From contig NZ_QOLA01000002.1 in NCBI RefSeq assembly GCF_003324565.1, positions 186,001-250,000 of the forward strand: a stretch of DNA of 64,000 nt. Reading direction: 5' to 3'. Position 1 is the stretch's first letter, and the number at the start of each line of letters is the position of its first letter. Both the position numbers and the translations under genes were made by a program. This DNA is from Streptomyces sp. SDr-06 (GTDB lineage Bacteria > Actinomycetota > Actinomycetes > Streptomycetales > Streptomycetaceae). Of this stretch, positions 17,096-25,222 are shown piece by piece. The notes under the pieces are model-generated. The model saw only the letters and a list, made by a program, of their open reading frames with translations, was not told the origin of the DNA and ran no database searches.

Positions 17096-18499
17096 ATGTC
17101 CGTCGACACCCCATCGCGGGAAACCGCGCCACCCTCCACCGCGCGGCCCTCGACCTGGGCCGCACTCCGCCCGCTCGCACTGCGGCTGCACTTCTACGCC
17201 GGAGTGCTGATCGCCCCGCTGCTGTTCCTGGCCGCCGTCACCGGCCTGCTCTACGCGCTGTCCTTCCAGGCCGAGAACGTGCTGTACCGGCACGAACTGC
17301 GGGTCCCCGTCGGCGAGGCGGTGCAGCCGCTCACCGCCCAGGTCGCCGCCGCGAAGGCGGCCCACCCCGAGGGCGAGGTGACCGCCGTCTGGCCCGCGCC
17401 CGAGGAAGGCGCCACCACCCGTGTCCTCATGAAGGCTCCGGGTCTCGCCGAGGACGAGTCCCTGGCCGTGTTCGTGAACCCGTACACCACCGAGGTGCGC
17501 GGCGCGCTCCCCAGCACCGGAAGCTCGGGCGCGCTGCCGCTGCGCAGCTGGCTCTCGTCCTTCCACGCCGACCTCAAGCTCGGCGAGGCGGGCCGCAACT
17601 ACAGTGAACTGACGGCCAGTTGGCTCTGGGTCGTCGCTCTCGGCGGCGCCCTGCTGTGGATCGGCCGGCGTCGGCGGTCCCGGCTGCTGCGCCCCGAGCG
17701 CGGCGCCACCGGCCGCCGCCGCACCCTGTCCTGGCACGGGTCGGTCGGCCTGTGGGCGGTGGTCGGCCTGGTGCTGCTCTCCGCCACCGGACTCACCTGG
17801 TCGCGGTACGCGGGCGAGAACATCGCCGAGCTGAAGGACCGGCTCGGCGGCGCCACCCCCACCGTCGCGGCGGCCACCGCGGGCGGCATGGGCGCGGGCG
17901 GCCACGAGCACCACGAGGGCATGGTGATGCCGCCCGCCGCGCCCACCGCGCTCACCCTCGACCAGGTGGCCGAGACCGCGCGCGCCCAGGGCGTGCGGGC
18001 GAGCATCCAGATCAGCCTGCCCGGCGCGGGCAAGGGCTTCGTGGTGCGCGAGCGCGACACCGAGTTCCCCGTGCACCTCGACTCGGTGGCCATCGACCCC
18101 GCCGACGGCAAGGTTCTGGACGTGCTGCGGTTCTCCGACTATCCGCTCCTGGCCCAGCTGACCCGCTTCGGCATCGACGCGCACATGGGTGTCTTCCTCG
18201 GCCTGCCCAACCAGCTCGCCCTCGCGGCGCTCGCCGTGGCGCTGATCGCGCTCATCGGCTGGGGCTACCGCATGTGGTGGCAGCGCAGGCCCACCAGGGA
18301 ACGCGCCCTCGGAGTCGGCCGCCCGCAGCCGCGCGGCGCCTGGCGCAAGGTGCCGCTCGCGGTGCTGCTCGCGCTCGGGGCGGCGACGGCGGTGGTCGGC
18401 TGGTTCGTCCCGCTCCTCGGGATCAGCCTGCTGGCGTTCCTCGCCGTGGACGCCCTGCTCGGCCTGCGCGCCCGCACACGGGCCGCACGTACGTCCTGA
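17096..18499 (+). CDS. PepSY-associated transmembrane protein
   Basis: 467-residue membrane protein of the PepSY_TM family, which includes iron-uptake reductases and heme-interacting proteins. Residues ~28-55 form the first helix (HFYAGVLIAPLLFLAAVTGLLYAL) with its conserved His. Helices near 170-190, 220-240 and 365-385 follow, and two PepSY-like extracellular segments lie between them. A loop near 275-290 is His/Met-rich (GGHEHHEGMVMPP). I chose the ATG at 17096 because TCAGGA precedes it; the frame is open further upstream. It probably forms an operon with the Met-rich membrane protein. Substrate: iron/heme or copper, undecided. Confidence 0.82.
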   Translation: MSVDTPSRETAPPSTARPSTWAALRPLALRLHFYAGVLIAPLLFLAAVTGLLYALSFQAENVLYRHELRVPVGEAVQPLTAQVAAAKAAHPEGEVTAVWPAPEEGATTRVLMKAPGLAEDESLAVFVNPYTTEVRGALPSTGSSGALPLRSWLSSFHADLKLGEAGRNYSELTASWLWVVALGGALLWIGRRRRSRLLRPERGATGRRRTLSWHGSVGLWAVVGLVLLSATGLTWSRYAGENIAELKDRLGGATPTVAAATAGGMGAGGHEHHEGMVMPPAAPTALTLDQVAETARAQGVRASIQISLPGAGKGFVVRERDTEFPVHLDSVAIDPADGKVLDVLRFSDYPLLAQLTRFGIDAHMGVFLGLPNQLALAALAVALIALIGWGYRMWWQRRPTRERALGVGRPQPRGAWRKVPLAVLLALGAATAVVGWFVPLLGISLLAFLAVDALLGLRARTRAARTS

Positions 18500-18507
18500 A
18501 CCCGGCC

Positions 18508-18538
18508 GGGCCCGCACGCGGTTGACGCGTGCGGGCCC
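18508..18538. terminator. Bidirectional terminator
   Basis: GGGCCCGCACGCG (18508-18520) and CGCGTGCGGGCCC (18526-18538) form a perfect 13-bp stem with a 5-nt loop, between the convergent PepSY and pyroglutamyl-peptidase-like genes. Confidence 0.8.
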
Positions 18539-18545
18539 CGCGGGG

Positions 18546-19793
18546 CTACGCCGCGGCGACCCGGAGGATCGCCCTCATCTGGGCCACGATGTCCAGCCGG
18601 TTCCGGACGAACCCGGGGTCCGTCACCGTGCCCGTCGCCGGGTCGGTGTTCCCCGGCCCGAACTGCAGCACCGGCGTGTGCACATGGCCGCCCGGGATGC
18701 TCAGGCCCAGCCGGTCGCGGAGCAGGGTGGCCCGGTAGGCGATCTCGTTGGAGAGGTAGTCGCCGCCGCCCCCGGCCCGTGCGGTCGAGCCCGGCGTCGG
18801 CCCGTCGGGCCGGTCCACCGGCTCCGTAGCCCCGGCCGGGATCTCGGTCACCCCGGTGTGGTCGTACACCGGGAAGCGGCCGGTGGGCGCGGCCACGATG
18901 TCCTGGTACGGCAGCGTCGTCCGGGTCCACTGCGGCTGGGTCGCCGGGTCGCTCACCGGGACCAGGCCGGTGCTCGACGCGTTGTCGTTGTCCCAGAAGC
19001 CACCCCGCCAGGCCCCGTTGAACCGCTCGACGTCGACGCGGCCGACGCGGCCCTGGCTCACGGTGGTGAAGACGTCCACCTTCGGCAGCACCGGCGCCAG
19101 CGCCCGCTCGACCACGCCGTCGGCGAAGTCCTGCCAGCGCACCGGGAAGGTCACCGTCTCGATCCGGGCGAGCTGCCCGTCGGCGGTGCGGATCCAGGTG
19201 CCGTCCAGGGCGAGCGCGGTCGCCCCCGACGGGTTGCTGATCCGGATGTCCCGGTCCAGGGTGAACGGGTCGAAGCCGGTCAGCAGGATCTTCTTGAAGC
19301 CCTTGCCCCGCGGATAGTCGACGGTGCTCTGCCCGCGCGAGGTCTGCTCCAGCCGGTCCAGGAGGGCTGCTCGGTCCGCGTCGGACAGGCCGAACTCCGG
19401 CTGCCAGAGCCGCAGTTCACGGGTCAGGCCGAGCCGGGCCCAGTACAGCGGGCGGTCGTCGTCGCGACTCAGGTCGCCGCCCGCGGGGCCCCGGCCCTGC
19501 ACCCGGTCCACCGCCCGCCGCCACAGCCGCGTCCCCTCGCGCTCGACGAGCCGCCGGGCCGCGCCGTAGGACCGGGCGGTCTCCAGGGTGCGGGTGAACT
19601 CCGGGGCCACGTCCGCGAATCCGCTGCGCGCCAGGATCTCCTTGGGCACGGGACCGTCGAGGCGCTGCTCCTCGACACTGGCCTGCCGGGGCGCGGTCGC
19701 CGCCTGCGCGGGGGCCGGGCCGAGCAGCGTACAGAACGTCATCGCCGCGAGCGCCCACCCGAGCCGCGCCACCCGTACACGTCGTCGCACCAC
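18546..19793 (-). CDS. Secreted pyroglutamyl-peptidase-like protein with Cys-to-Ser change
   Basis: 415 residues. A signal peptide ends near AQA (~31). The C15 peptidase-like domain runs from ~165 (KKILLTGFDPFTLD, SNPSG) to the end. The catalytic Glu region is recognisable (GRVDVERFN, Glu256) and so is a His motif (GGHVHTPVL, His372). The family nucleophile in A-G-x-Y-[VL]-C-N is replaced by Ser348 (GGDYLSNEIAY). The N-terminal ~130 residues are an extra helical segment absent from the ~210-residue cytoplasmic enzyme. It may be a serine variant, an altered enzyme or a non-catalytic binder. It stands alone between a terminator and a TetR gene. Confidence 0.8.
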   Translation of the reverse strand: MVRRRVRVARLGWALAAMTFCTLLGPAPAQAATAPRQASVEEQRLDGPVPKEILARSGFADVAPEFTRTLETARSYGAARRLVEREGTRLWRRAVDRVQGRGPAGGDLSRDDDRPLYWARLGLTRELRLWQPEFGLSDADRAALLDRLEQTSRGQSTVDYPRGKGFKKILLTGFDPFTLDRDIRISNPSGATALALDGTWIRTADGQLARIETVTFPVRWQDFADGVVERALAPVLPKVDVFTTVSQGRVGRVDVERFNGAWRGGFWDNDNASSTGLVPVSDPATQPQWTRTTLPYQDIVAAPTGRFPVYDHTGVTEIPAGATEPVDRPDGPTPGSTARAGGGGDYLSNEIAYRATLLRDRLGLSIPGGHVHTPVLQFGPGNTDPATGTVTDPGFVRNRLDIVAQMRAILRVAAA

Positions 19794-19859
19794 AGATCCT
19801 TCCGTCGAAGTCCGGTGGCGCCCAGTATTCGCACGGAAGTCCCGTGTGGATAGAGGGAC

Positions 19860-20453
19860 TTATGAGCCGTCGGTGGCGCCGGTGGTCCCCAGCAGGGCCA
19901 CGAAGTCCTGGAAGGCGGCCGCCATGTCCACCGATTCGGGGTCGAGCAGCCACTGGTACTGGAGGCCGTCCATCACCGCGACGAGCAGCGGGGCCGCCCG
20001 CTGGGGGGTGAGCCCGCCGGGGAGCCGGTCGCCGTACTCGGCGCGCAGCACCGCGGTCATCTCCTCACGCACCTGCGCGTAGCGGCGCGTGAAGAAGGGG
20101 CGGGCCGGGTGCTCGTCGGTCACCGATTCGCCGAGCAGCGCGGAGAACGTCTGGACGACGCCGGGCCGCATCGCGTTGTACTCGACCAGCGACGCGAGCA
20201 GTTCCAGCCGCCAGCCCTCGGCCGAGGCGCGCCGCCCGCCGGTGTCCCACTGGTCCCGCTCCTCCAGGACGGCGACGAGCAGGGCCTCCTTCGTGGGGAA
20301 GTAGTGGAGCAGGCCCTGCTGGGTCAGGCCGACCCGCTCGGCGACCGCGCCGAGGGAGGCGCCCCGGTAGCCGCGCTCCGCGATGACCTCCAGGGTGGCC
20401 CGCAGGATGTCCGCGCGCCGTTCCTCGCTTCTGGCGCTCCTGGTCCTCGCCAT
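19860..20453 (-). CDS. TetR-family regulator
   Basis: 197 residues. The N-terminal helix-turn-helix is canonical (ADILRATLEVIAERGYRGASLGAVAERVGLTQQGLLHYFPTKEALLVAVLEERD); the C-terminal ligand domain is TetR_C-like. I chose the ATG at 20453 with GGGGGCAGG upstream. It is divergent from the GH3 beta-glucosidase gene 147 bp away, so it probably represses that gene and itself. A CTACC-N8-GGTAG inverted repeat lies in the shared promoter region. The effector is possibly a sugar, by context only. Confidence 0.88.
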   Translation of the reverse strand: MARTRSARSEERRADILRATLEVIAERGYRGASLGAVAERVGLTQQGLLHYFPTKEALLVAVLEERDQWDTGGRRASAEGWRLELLASLVEYNAMRPGVVQTFSALLGESVTDEHPARPFFTRRYAQVREEMTAVLRAEYGDRLPGGLTPQRAAPLLVAVMDGLQYQWLLDPESVDMAAAFQDFVALLGTTGATDGS

Positions 20454-20534
20454 GCCTGCCCCCGCTTCGTGCCGGTCCGTCGGTGTTCCGAGAGGACCGT
20501 ACGGCATTCGATTGTCACGGACGGATAACTAACC

Positions 20535-20552
20535 CTACCGTTCTACAGGTAG
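20535..20552. promoter_or_regulatory. Candidate TetR operator between tetR and GH3 gene
   Basis: CTACC-GTTCTACA-GGTAG is a 5-bp-arm inverted repeat with 8-bp spacer, central in the 147-bp divergent intergenic region. Size and symmetry fit a TetR dimer site. Confidence 0.45.
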
Positions 20553-20600
20553 CCGGGTCACCATGGACCCAGCAGCGGACTTCGACGAGGAGGTACGGCC

Positions 20601-23048
20601 GTGGCAGACGCACCTGTTTCCACCCCCGACTACAGCGAGGCCGTGGAGACGGCGCTCGGCAAACTCGATCTGGAGGCCAAGGCCCGGCTGCTCGCCGGGC
20701 AGGACATGTGGTCGCTGCCCGCGCTGCCGCAGATCGGGCTCGCCTCCCTGGTGATGTCCGACGGGCCGATCGGGGTGCGCGGCGTCCGCTGGAGCGCCGA
20801 CGACCCGTCCGTCGCCCTGCCCTCGCCCACCGCGCTCGCCGCCACCTGGGACCCGGAGCTCGCGCGCCGGGCCGGCACCCTGCTCGCCCAGGAGGCCCGC
20901 CGCAAGGGCGTCCACGTGCTGCTCGCGCCGACCGTGAACCTGCACCGCTCACCGCTCGGCGGCCGGCACTTCGAGTGCTACTCCGAGGACCCCTGCCTCA
21001 CCGGCGAGATCGCCTCCGGCTACGTCAAGGGCGTCCAGGGCGGGGGCGTCGGCACCACCGTCAAGCACTTCGTCGCCAACGACGCCGAGACCGACCGCTT
21101 CACCGTCGACAACATCGTCGCCCCGCGCCCGCTGCGCGAGCTCTACCTCGCCCCCTTCGAGGCCATCGTCGAAAACGCCCGCCCCTGGGGCATCATGGCC
21201 GCCTACAACCAGGTCAACGGCACGACGATGACCGAGCACCGCCACCTCCAGAACGAGGTGCTGCGCGGCGCGTGGGGCTTCGACGGGTTCATCGTCTCCG
21301 ACTGGATGGCCGCCCGCTCTACCGTGGGGGCGATCCTCGGCGGGCTCGACGTCGCGATGCCGGGCCCCAGGACCGTCTACGGCGACGCCCTCGCCGCCGC
21401 CGTCCGCGAGGGCCACGTCGACGAGTCGGTCGTCGACGACGCGGCGCGCAACGTGCTGCGGCTCGCCGCCCGCGTCGGCATCCTCGACGGTGTCGACGCC
21501 GCCGTCACCGAGCTCCCCGCCGCCGTCGACGGCCCGGCGCTGGCCCGCGAGATCGCCCGCCGCGCCTTCGTCCTCGTCCGCAACGAGCACGACGCCCTGC
21601 CCATCGACCCGGCGCGCGTGCGCACCGTGGCGCTCAGCGGCGCCGCCGCCCGCGACGCGCGGGTGCTCGGCGGCGGCTCGGCCACCGTCTTCCCCGAGCG
21701 GGTCGTCTCCCCGCTCGACGGGCTCACCGCGGCGCTGCCCGAGGGCGCGCTCACCTACACCGTCGGCGCCGACCCGAGCGACGAACCCGCCCCCGCCGAC
21801 CAGGGGTTCGAGCTCCGCGCCGTGTGCCGCGACGCGGCGGGCAACGTGCTCGGTACGGGCTCGCTGCCCACCGGCCAGGTCCAGTGGATCGGCGACGACC
21901 TGCCCGCCGGGGTGACCCACGAGGCGCTGCACTCCGTCGAGGTCACCGGCACCTTCACCCCGCGCGAGAGCGGCGAGCACGCCTTCGGCACCCGGGGCAT
22001 CGGCGCCTTCGCCCTTCGCGTCGACGGCCACACCCTGTGGGAGGGGACGCAGCCGATGGGCGACGCGTCCGACCCCTTCGAGGCGTTCTTCGGCGCCCCC
22101 GCCGAACGCGGCCGCGCCCACCTCAGCGAAGGCGTCCCCGTCGAGGTGTCCCTGCGGCACACCGTGCACCGCGGCGCCGATGTCCCGCTCACGGCCGTGA
22201 TGTTCTCGCTCACCCACCTCGGACCGCGGCGCGACCCCGACGAGCTGATCGCCGAGGCGGTCGAGGCCGCGCGCTCGGCCGAGGTCGCCGTGGTGGTGGT
22301 CGCCACCACCGACCGCGTCGAGTCCGAGGGCTTCGACCGCCGCGACCTCCGGCTGCCCGGCCGCCAGGACGACCTCGTCCGCGCCGTCGCCGCCGCCAAC
22401 CCGCACACCGTGGTGATCGTCAACTCCGGCTCACCGGTGGAGCTCCCGTGGCGCGATGACGTCGCCGCGGTGCTCCTCAGCTGGTTCCCCGGCCAGGAGG
22501 GCGGCGCCGCCCTCGCCGACGTCCTGCTCGGCCACGCCGAACCGGGCGGCCGCCTCCCCACCACCTGGCCGGCCGCGCTCGCCGACGCCCCCGTCACCGA
22601 GGTCCGCCCGACGGGAGGGCAACTCCCTTACGAGGAAGGGCTGTTCATCGGCTACCGCGCCTACGACCGGGCGGGTACGCGGCCCGCCTACCCCTTCGGG
22701 CACGGGCTCGGCTACACCAGCTGGGAGTACGAGTCCCTGGAGGTGACCCCCACCCAGGCCAAGGTCCGCGTCCGCAACACGGGTGCGCGCACCGGCCGCG
22801 AGACCGTCCAGATCTATCTCGTGCCGGTCGCCGACACGGTGGAGCGACCGCGGCGCTGGCTGGCCGGGTTCGCCTCCGTGGAGGCCGGTCCTGGCGAGGC
22901 GGTGGAGGTCGAGATCCCGCTGCGGGGGCGGGCGTTCGAGATCTGGGACGAGGAGGCGGGGGAGTGGGTCTTCGTACCGGGGCAGTACGAGGTGCGGGCC
23001 TGCCGTTCCTTGGCGGACGTGTGCCTTTCTGTGACGCTGGAGGTATGA
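20601..23048 (+). CDS. Glycoside hydrolase family 3 beta-glucosidase
   Basis: 815-residue enzyme, likely acting on beta-linked oligosaccharides or glycosides. The order of domains is a GH3 TIM barrel (~20-310) with RHFECYSEDPCLTGEIASGY, KHFVANDAETDR and the nucleophile Asp in FIVSDWMAARST; a GH3 C-terminal sandwich interrupted by a PA14-like insert (~395-540, ESGEHAFGTRGIGAFALRVDGH); and a fibronectin-like C-terminus (~700-800). No signal peptide, so intracellular. It starts at a GTG with GAGGAGGT. It is divergent from TetR, which probably regulates it. Domain order and length match KglB/BglX-type plus PA14 enzymes. Confidence 0.92.
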   Translation: MADAPVSTPDYSEAVETALGKLDLEAKARLLAGQDMWSLPALPQIGLASLVMSDGPIGVRGVRWSADDPSVALPSPTALAATWDPELARRAGTLLAQEARRKGVHVLLAPTVNLHRSPLGGRHFECYSEDPCLTGEIASGYVKGVQGGGVGTTVKHFVANDAETDRFTVDNIVAPRPLRELYLAPFEAIVENARPWGIMAAYNQVNGTTMTEHRHLQNEVLRGAWGFDGFIVSDWMAARSTVGAILGGLDVAMPGPRTVYGDALAAAVREGHVDESVVDDAARNVLRLAARVGILDGVDAAVTELPAAVDGPALAREIARRAFVLVRNEHDALPIDPARVRTVALSGAAARDARVLGGGSATVFPERVVSPLDGLTAALPEGALTYTVGADPSDEPAPADQGFELRAVCRDAAGNVLGTGSLPTGQVQWIGDDLPAGVTHEALHSVEVTGTFTPRESGEHAFGTRGIGAFALRVDGHTLWEGTQPMGDASDPFEAFFGAPAERGRAHLSEGVPVEVSLRHTVHRGADVPLTAVMFSLTHLGPRRDPDELIAEAVEAARSAEVAVVVVATTDRVESEGFDRRDLRLPGRQDDLVRAVAAANPHTVVIVNSGSPVELPWRDDVAAVLLSWFPGQEGGAALADVLLGHAEPGGRLPTTWPAALADAPVTEVRPTGGQLPYEEGLFIGYRAYDRAGTRPAYPFGHGLGYTSWEYESLEVTPTQAKVRVRNTGARTGRETVQIYLVPVADTVERPRRWLAGFASVEAGPGEAVEVEIPLRGRAFEIWDEEAGEWVFVPGQYEVRACRSLADVCLSVTLEV

Positions 23049-23422
23049 GGGGGCTCCGCGGGGGTGTGGGTCTCGGCTCGCCGTGGCGTTTCGCCGGGTG
23101 ATTCCCTGCGCCCCCATGGGGTGTTGGGCTCGGCTCGGCGTGAGGCTGAGCAGGGTGATTCCCTGCGCCCAACCCCTCTTTCGGCCTCGGACCGTGGACG
23201 GCTGGTCGCGCAGTTCCCCGCGCCCCTGGCAGTGCTGGTGCTGGCCTGCGTGGGCGTCTTCAGCCTGTCCGGCGTTTGAGGACGAGTGCCTTTCGGGCGC
23301 GAACGGGGTCTGGGGCGGAGCCCCAGGGGCGCTTTCACCCCCGGAGGGTTGCGGGAAGGGGCGGGGTGGGGGCTCCCGGGGTCCGGGGCGGAGCCGCAGG
23401 GGCTTTGGCGGGGGCCCCGGGG
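23049..23422. repeat. Intergenic repeat region after the GH3 gene
   Basis: 374 bp without a gene. It holds two direct copies of GGGTGATTCCCTGCGCCC (near 23097 and 23154), one copy of the 20-bp core GCGCAGTTCCCCGCGCCCCT (23208-23227), and from ~23261 a longer element containing CCGGCGTTTGAGGACGAG, GGGGCGGAGCCCC and GTGGGGGCTCC-like hairpins. The element runs right up to the TAG stop of the SGNH lipoprotein gene on the minus strand. The same element follows the response-regulator gene at 36069-36232. Confidence 0.8.
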
Positions 23423-24316
23423 CTAGCGGCGGGCCGTCACCGCGCGGTAGGCGATTTCCGCCAGGTGGGCCTGGCCGTTCTTGCTGGGGTGGAACCAGTC
23501 CCAGGGACTCAGCTGGTCGCCGTCGAAGCGGTAGTCGAAGACCGCGCCGCCGTCGTAGCGACAGGCGCGGTCCTTCGCGCACACGTCCCTGAGGACCTCG
23601 TTGTACGCGACCACCCGCCGGTACACCTCCGCGCGCCGCTCCGTCGCCGCCGCGCCCAGGTCGTCGGCGTCGGCCAGCATCGACCGGCAGATGCCCAGCT
23701 TCCAGATCTGCTTGCCCAGCGGGCTGCCCCGCCCGGTCGACCACAACCGCTTCAGATCGGGCACGCTCGACACGTACACCTGGGACTTCGGGGACACCGT
23801 CCGCAACTGCCGCAGGGACGCCTGGAACTCCGCGCGGAAGGTGCTCACCGGCGTCATGTCCGAGACGTCGTCGCGGCAGGCGTCGTTCGCCCCGGCCATC
23901 ACCGTGACCAGGCCGGGGTGCTGGGCCGCGGCCAGACCCATCTGGGCCGGGAGGTCGGACATCCTGGCGCCGGTCTTCGCGTAGTTCCAGCTCTTGGCGG
24001 GCGCCTCGGGGCCGAGCAGACGGGCCGCGAGCGAGTCGACCTGCGCGTCGCTGCCGGTCGCCCAGGAGACCTCCGGGCAGTCCGCGAGGACGGTACAGGC
24101 GTCGAAGCCACGGGTGATGGAGTCGCCGATCGCGGCGAGCGACCGGGGGTTGCGGTCCCAGGCGGGGGACGGGCTCGGCGAGGGCTTCTTGGTGGCGGAC
24201 GAGCCCGCCGCGGAGTGGCCGCCCCCGGACTCGCAGCTGGCGGTCAGGGTGAGGGCCGTCGCCGCGAGCAGGGCGGCGGTGGCGCGGACGCGGCGGCTCC
24301 GGCGGCTGTCCGGCAT
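23423..24316 (-). CDS. SGNH/GDSL-family hydrolase, probable lipoprotein
   Basis: 297 residues. The basic N-terminus and hydrophobic core end in LTLTASC, a lipobox-like site, followed by a Ser/Pro-rich linker (SSATKKPSPSPSPA), so the protein is likely exported and lipid-anchored. The SGNH blocks are present: AAIGDSITRGF (block I, Ser), MAGANDAC (block III) and SPWDWFHPSKNGQAHLA (block V, Asp/His). Extra cysteines (ACTVLADC, GIC, DVC, RACR) suggest disulfides. Substrate unknown: esterase or acetylesterase. The divergent neighbour is DUF3145. Confidence 0.85.
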   Translation of the reverse strand: MPDSRRSRRVRATAALLAATALTLTASCESGGGHSAAGSSATKKPSPSPSPAWDRNPRSLAAIGDSITRGFDACTVLADCPEVSWATGSDAQVDSLAARLLGPEAPAKSWNYAKTGARMSDLPAQMGLAAAQHPGLVTVMAGANDACRDDVSDMTPVSTFRAEFQASLRQLRTVSPKSQVYVSSVPDLKRLWSTGRGSPLGKQIWKLGICRSMLADADDLGAAATERRAEVYRRVVAYNEVLRDVCAKDRACRYDGGAVFDYRFDGDQLSPWDWFHPSKNGQAHLAEIAYRAVTARR

Positions 24317-24651
24317 CCCGGGTCCTCCTCCGTGCGGCGGGCAACGGTCTTTCGCGGCTTTCGCGGCGTCCTCGCGAGTGAAAGCTTGGTGTTCGAAGGC
24401 GCTCCGACCGACATTACGACACCCTGGGCACAGCTCCGCGCGGTAGCTTTGGCCCGTCCAGCCAGAGGAACCACGCCAGACGGCTCCGGTAAATTACATC
24501 ACGTCACATACTGTCCCTTTTCAGGAGATTAGCTCCCGATGCTGTTTACTGTTGAACCCAGGGGCAGAATGTCAGGTGCTGTCCTGACCGGGAACGGCAG
24601 GGGCGCGAGGCCGCTGGGGAAGGCGAACCTCGAACCGCACTGGAGGTCCCG
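24317..24651. other. Divergent intergenic region, SGNH gene / DUF3145 gene
   Basis: 335 bp with no supportable gene. It must contain promoters for both divergent genes. An A/T-richer patch (AAATTACATCACGTCACATACTG, in part) around 24491-24515 and TGCTGTTTACTGTTGAA near 24540 are candidate promoter segments. I cannot assign boxes securely. Confidence 0.4.
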
Positions 24652-25146
24652 GTGACGACACGTGGAGTTCTCTACGTCCACTCCGCCCCGCGCGCGCTCT
24701 GCCCGCACGTCGAATGGGCTGTGGCCGGCGTCCTGGGGGTGCGCGTCCAGCTCGACTGGATCCGCCAGCCCGCGTCGCCCGGCACCTGGAGAGCCGAGTT
24801 CTCCTGGCGGGGCGAACCCGGCACCGCCTCCAAGCTCGCCTCCGCGCTGCGCGGCTGGCACCTGCTGCGCTTCGAGGTCACGGCCGAGCCCTGCGCCACC
24901 GCCGAGGGCGAGCGCTACAGCGCCACGCCCGACCTCGGCATCTTCCACGCCGTGATCGGCATCCACGGCGACATCATGATCCCGGAAGACCGGCTGCGCG
25001 CCGCTCTCGCCCGTTCCGTCCAGGGCGAGACCGACCTGGAGGCCGAGATCGCCAAGCTGCTCGGCAAGCCCTGGGACGACGAGCTGGAGCCCTTCCGCTA
25101 CGCCGGAGAGGGCGCCCCCGTCCGCTGGCTGCACCAGGTCGTTTGA
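24652..25146 (+). CDS. DUF3145 family protein
   Basis: 164-residue protein matching the actinobacterial DUF3145 family from end to end (TTRGVLYVHSAPRALCPHVEWAVAGVLG; LDWIRQPASPGTWRAEFSW; KPWDDELEPFRYAGEGAPVRWLHQVV). Function unknown. In streptomycetes it is commonly found beside the fab operon, as here, and it converges on fabF. It starts at a GTG with GGAGG ten bases upstream. A terminator hairpin follows. Confidence 0.92.
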   Translation: MTTRGVLYVHSAPRALCPHVEWAVAGVLGVRVQLDWIRQPASPGTWRAEFSWRGEPGTASKLASALRGWHLLRFEVTAEPCATAEGERYSATPDLGIFHAVIGIHGDIMIPEDRLRAALARSVQGETDLEAEIAKLLGKPWDDELEPFRYAGEGAPVRWLHQVV

Positions 25147-25171
25147 ACCGAGCCCCGCACCGCGTACGCGA

Positions 25172-25200
25172 AAGGCCCCACCGGCAGACGGCGGGGCCTT
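25172..25200. terminator. Bidirectional terminator between DUF3145 gene and fabF
   Basis: AAGGCCCC (25172-25179) pairs with GGGGCCTT (25193-25200), with additional CCG/CGG pairing inside the loop. It serves the convergent genes on both strands. Confidence 0.8.
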
Positions 25201-25222
25201 CTCAGCTGCGTACGGGGCGCGC

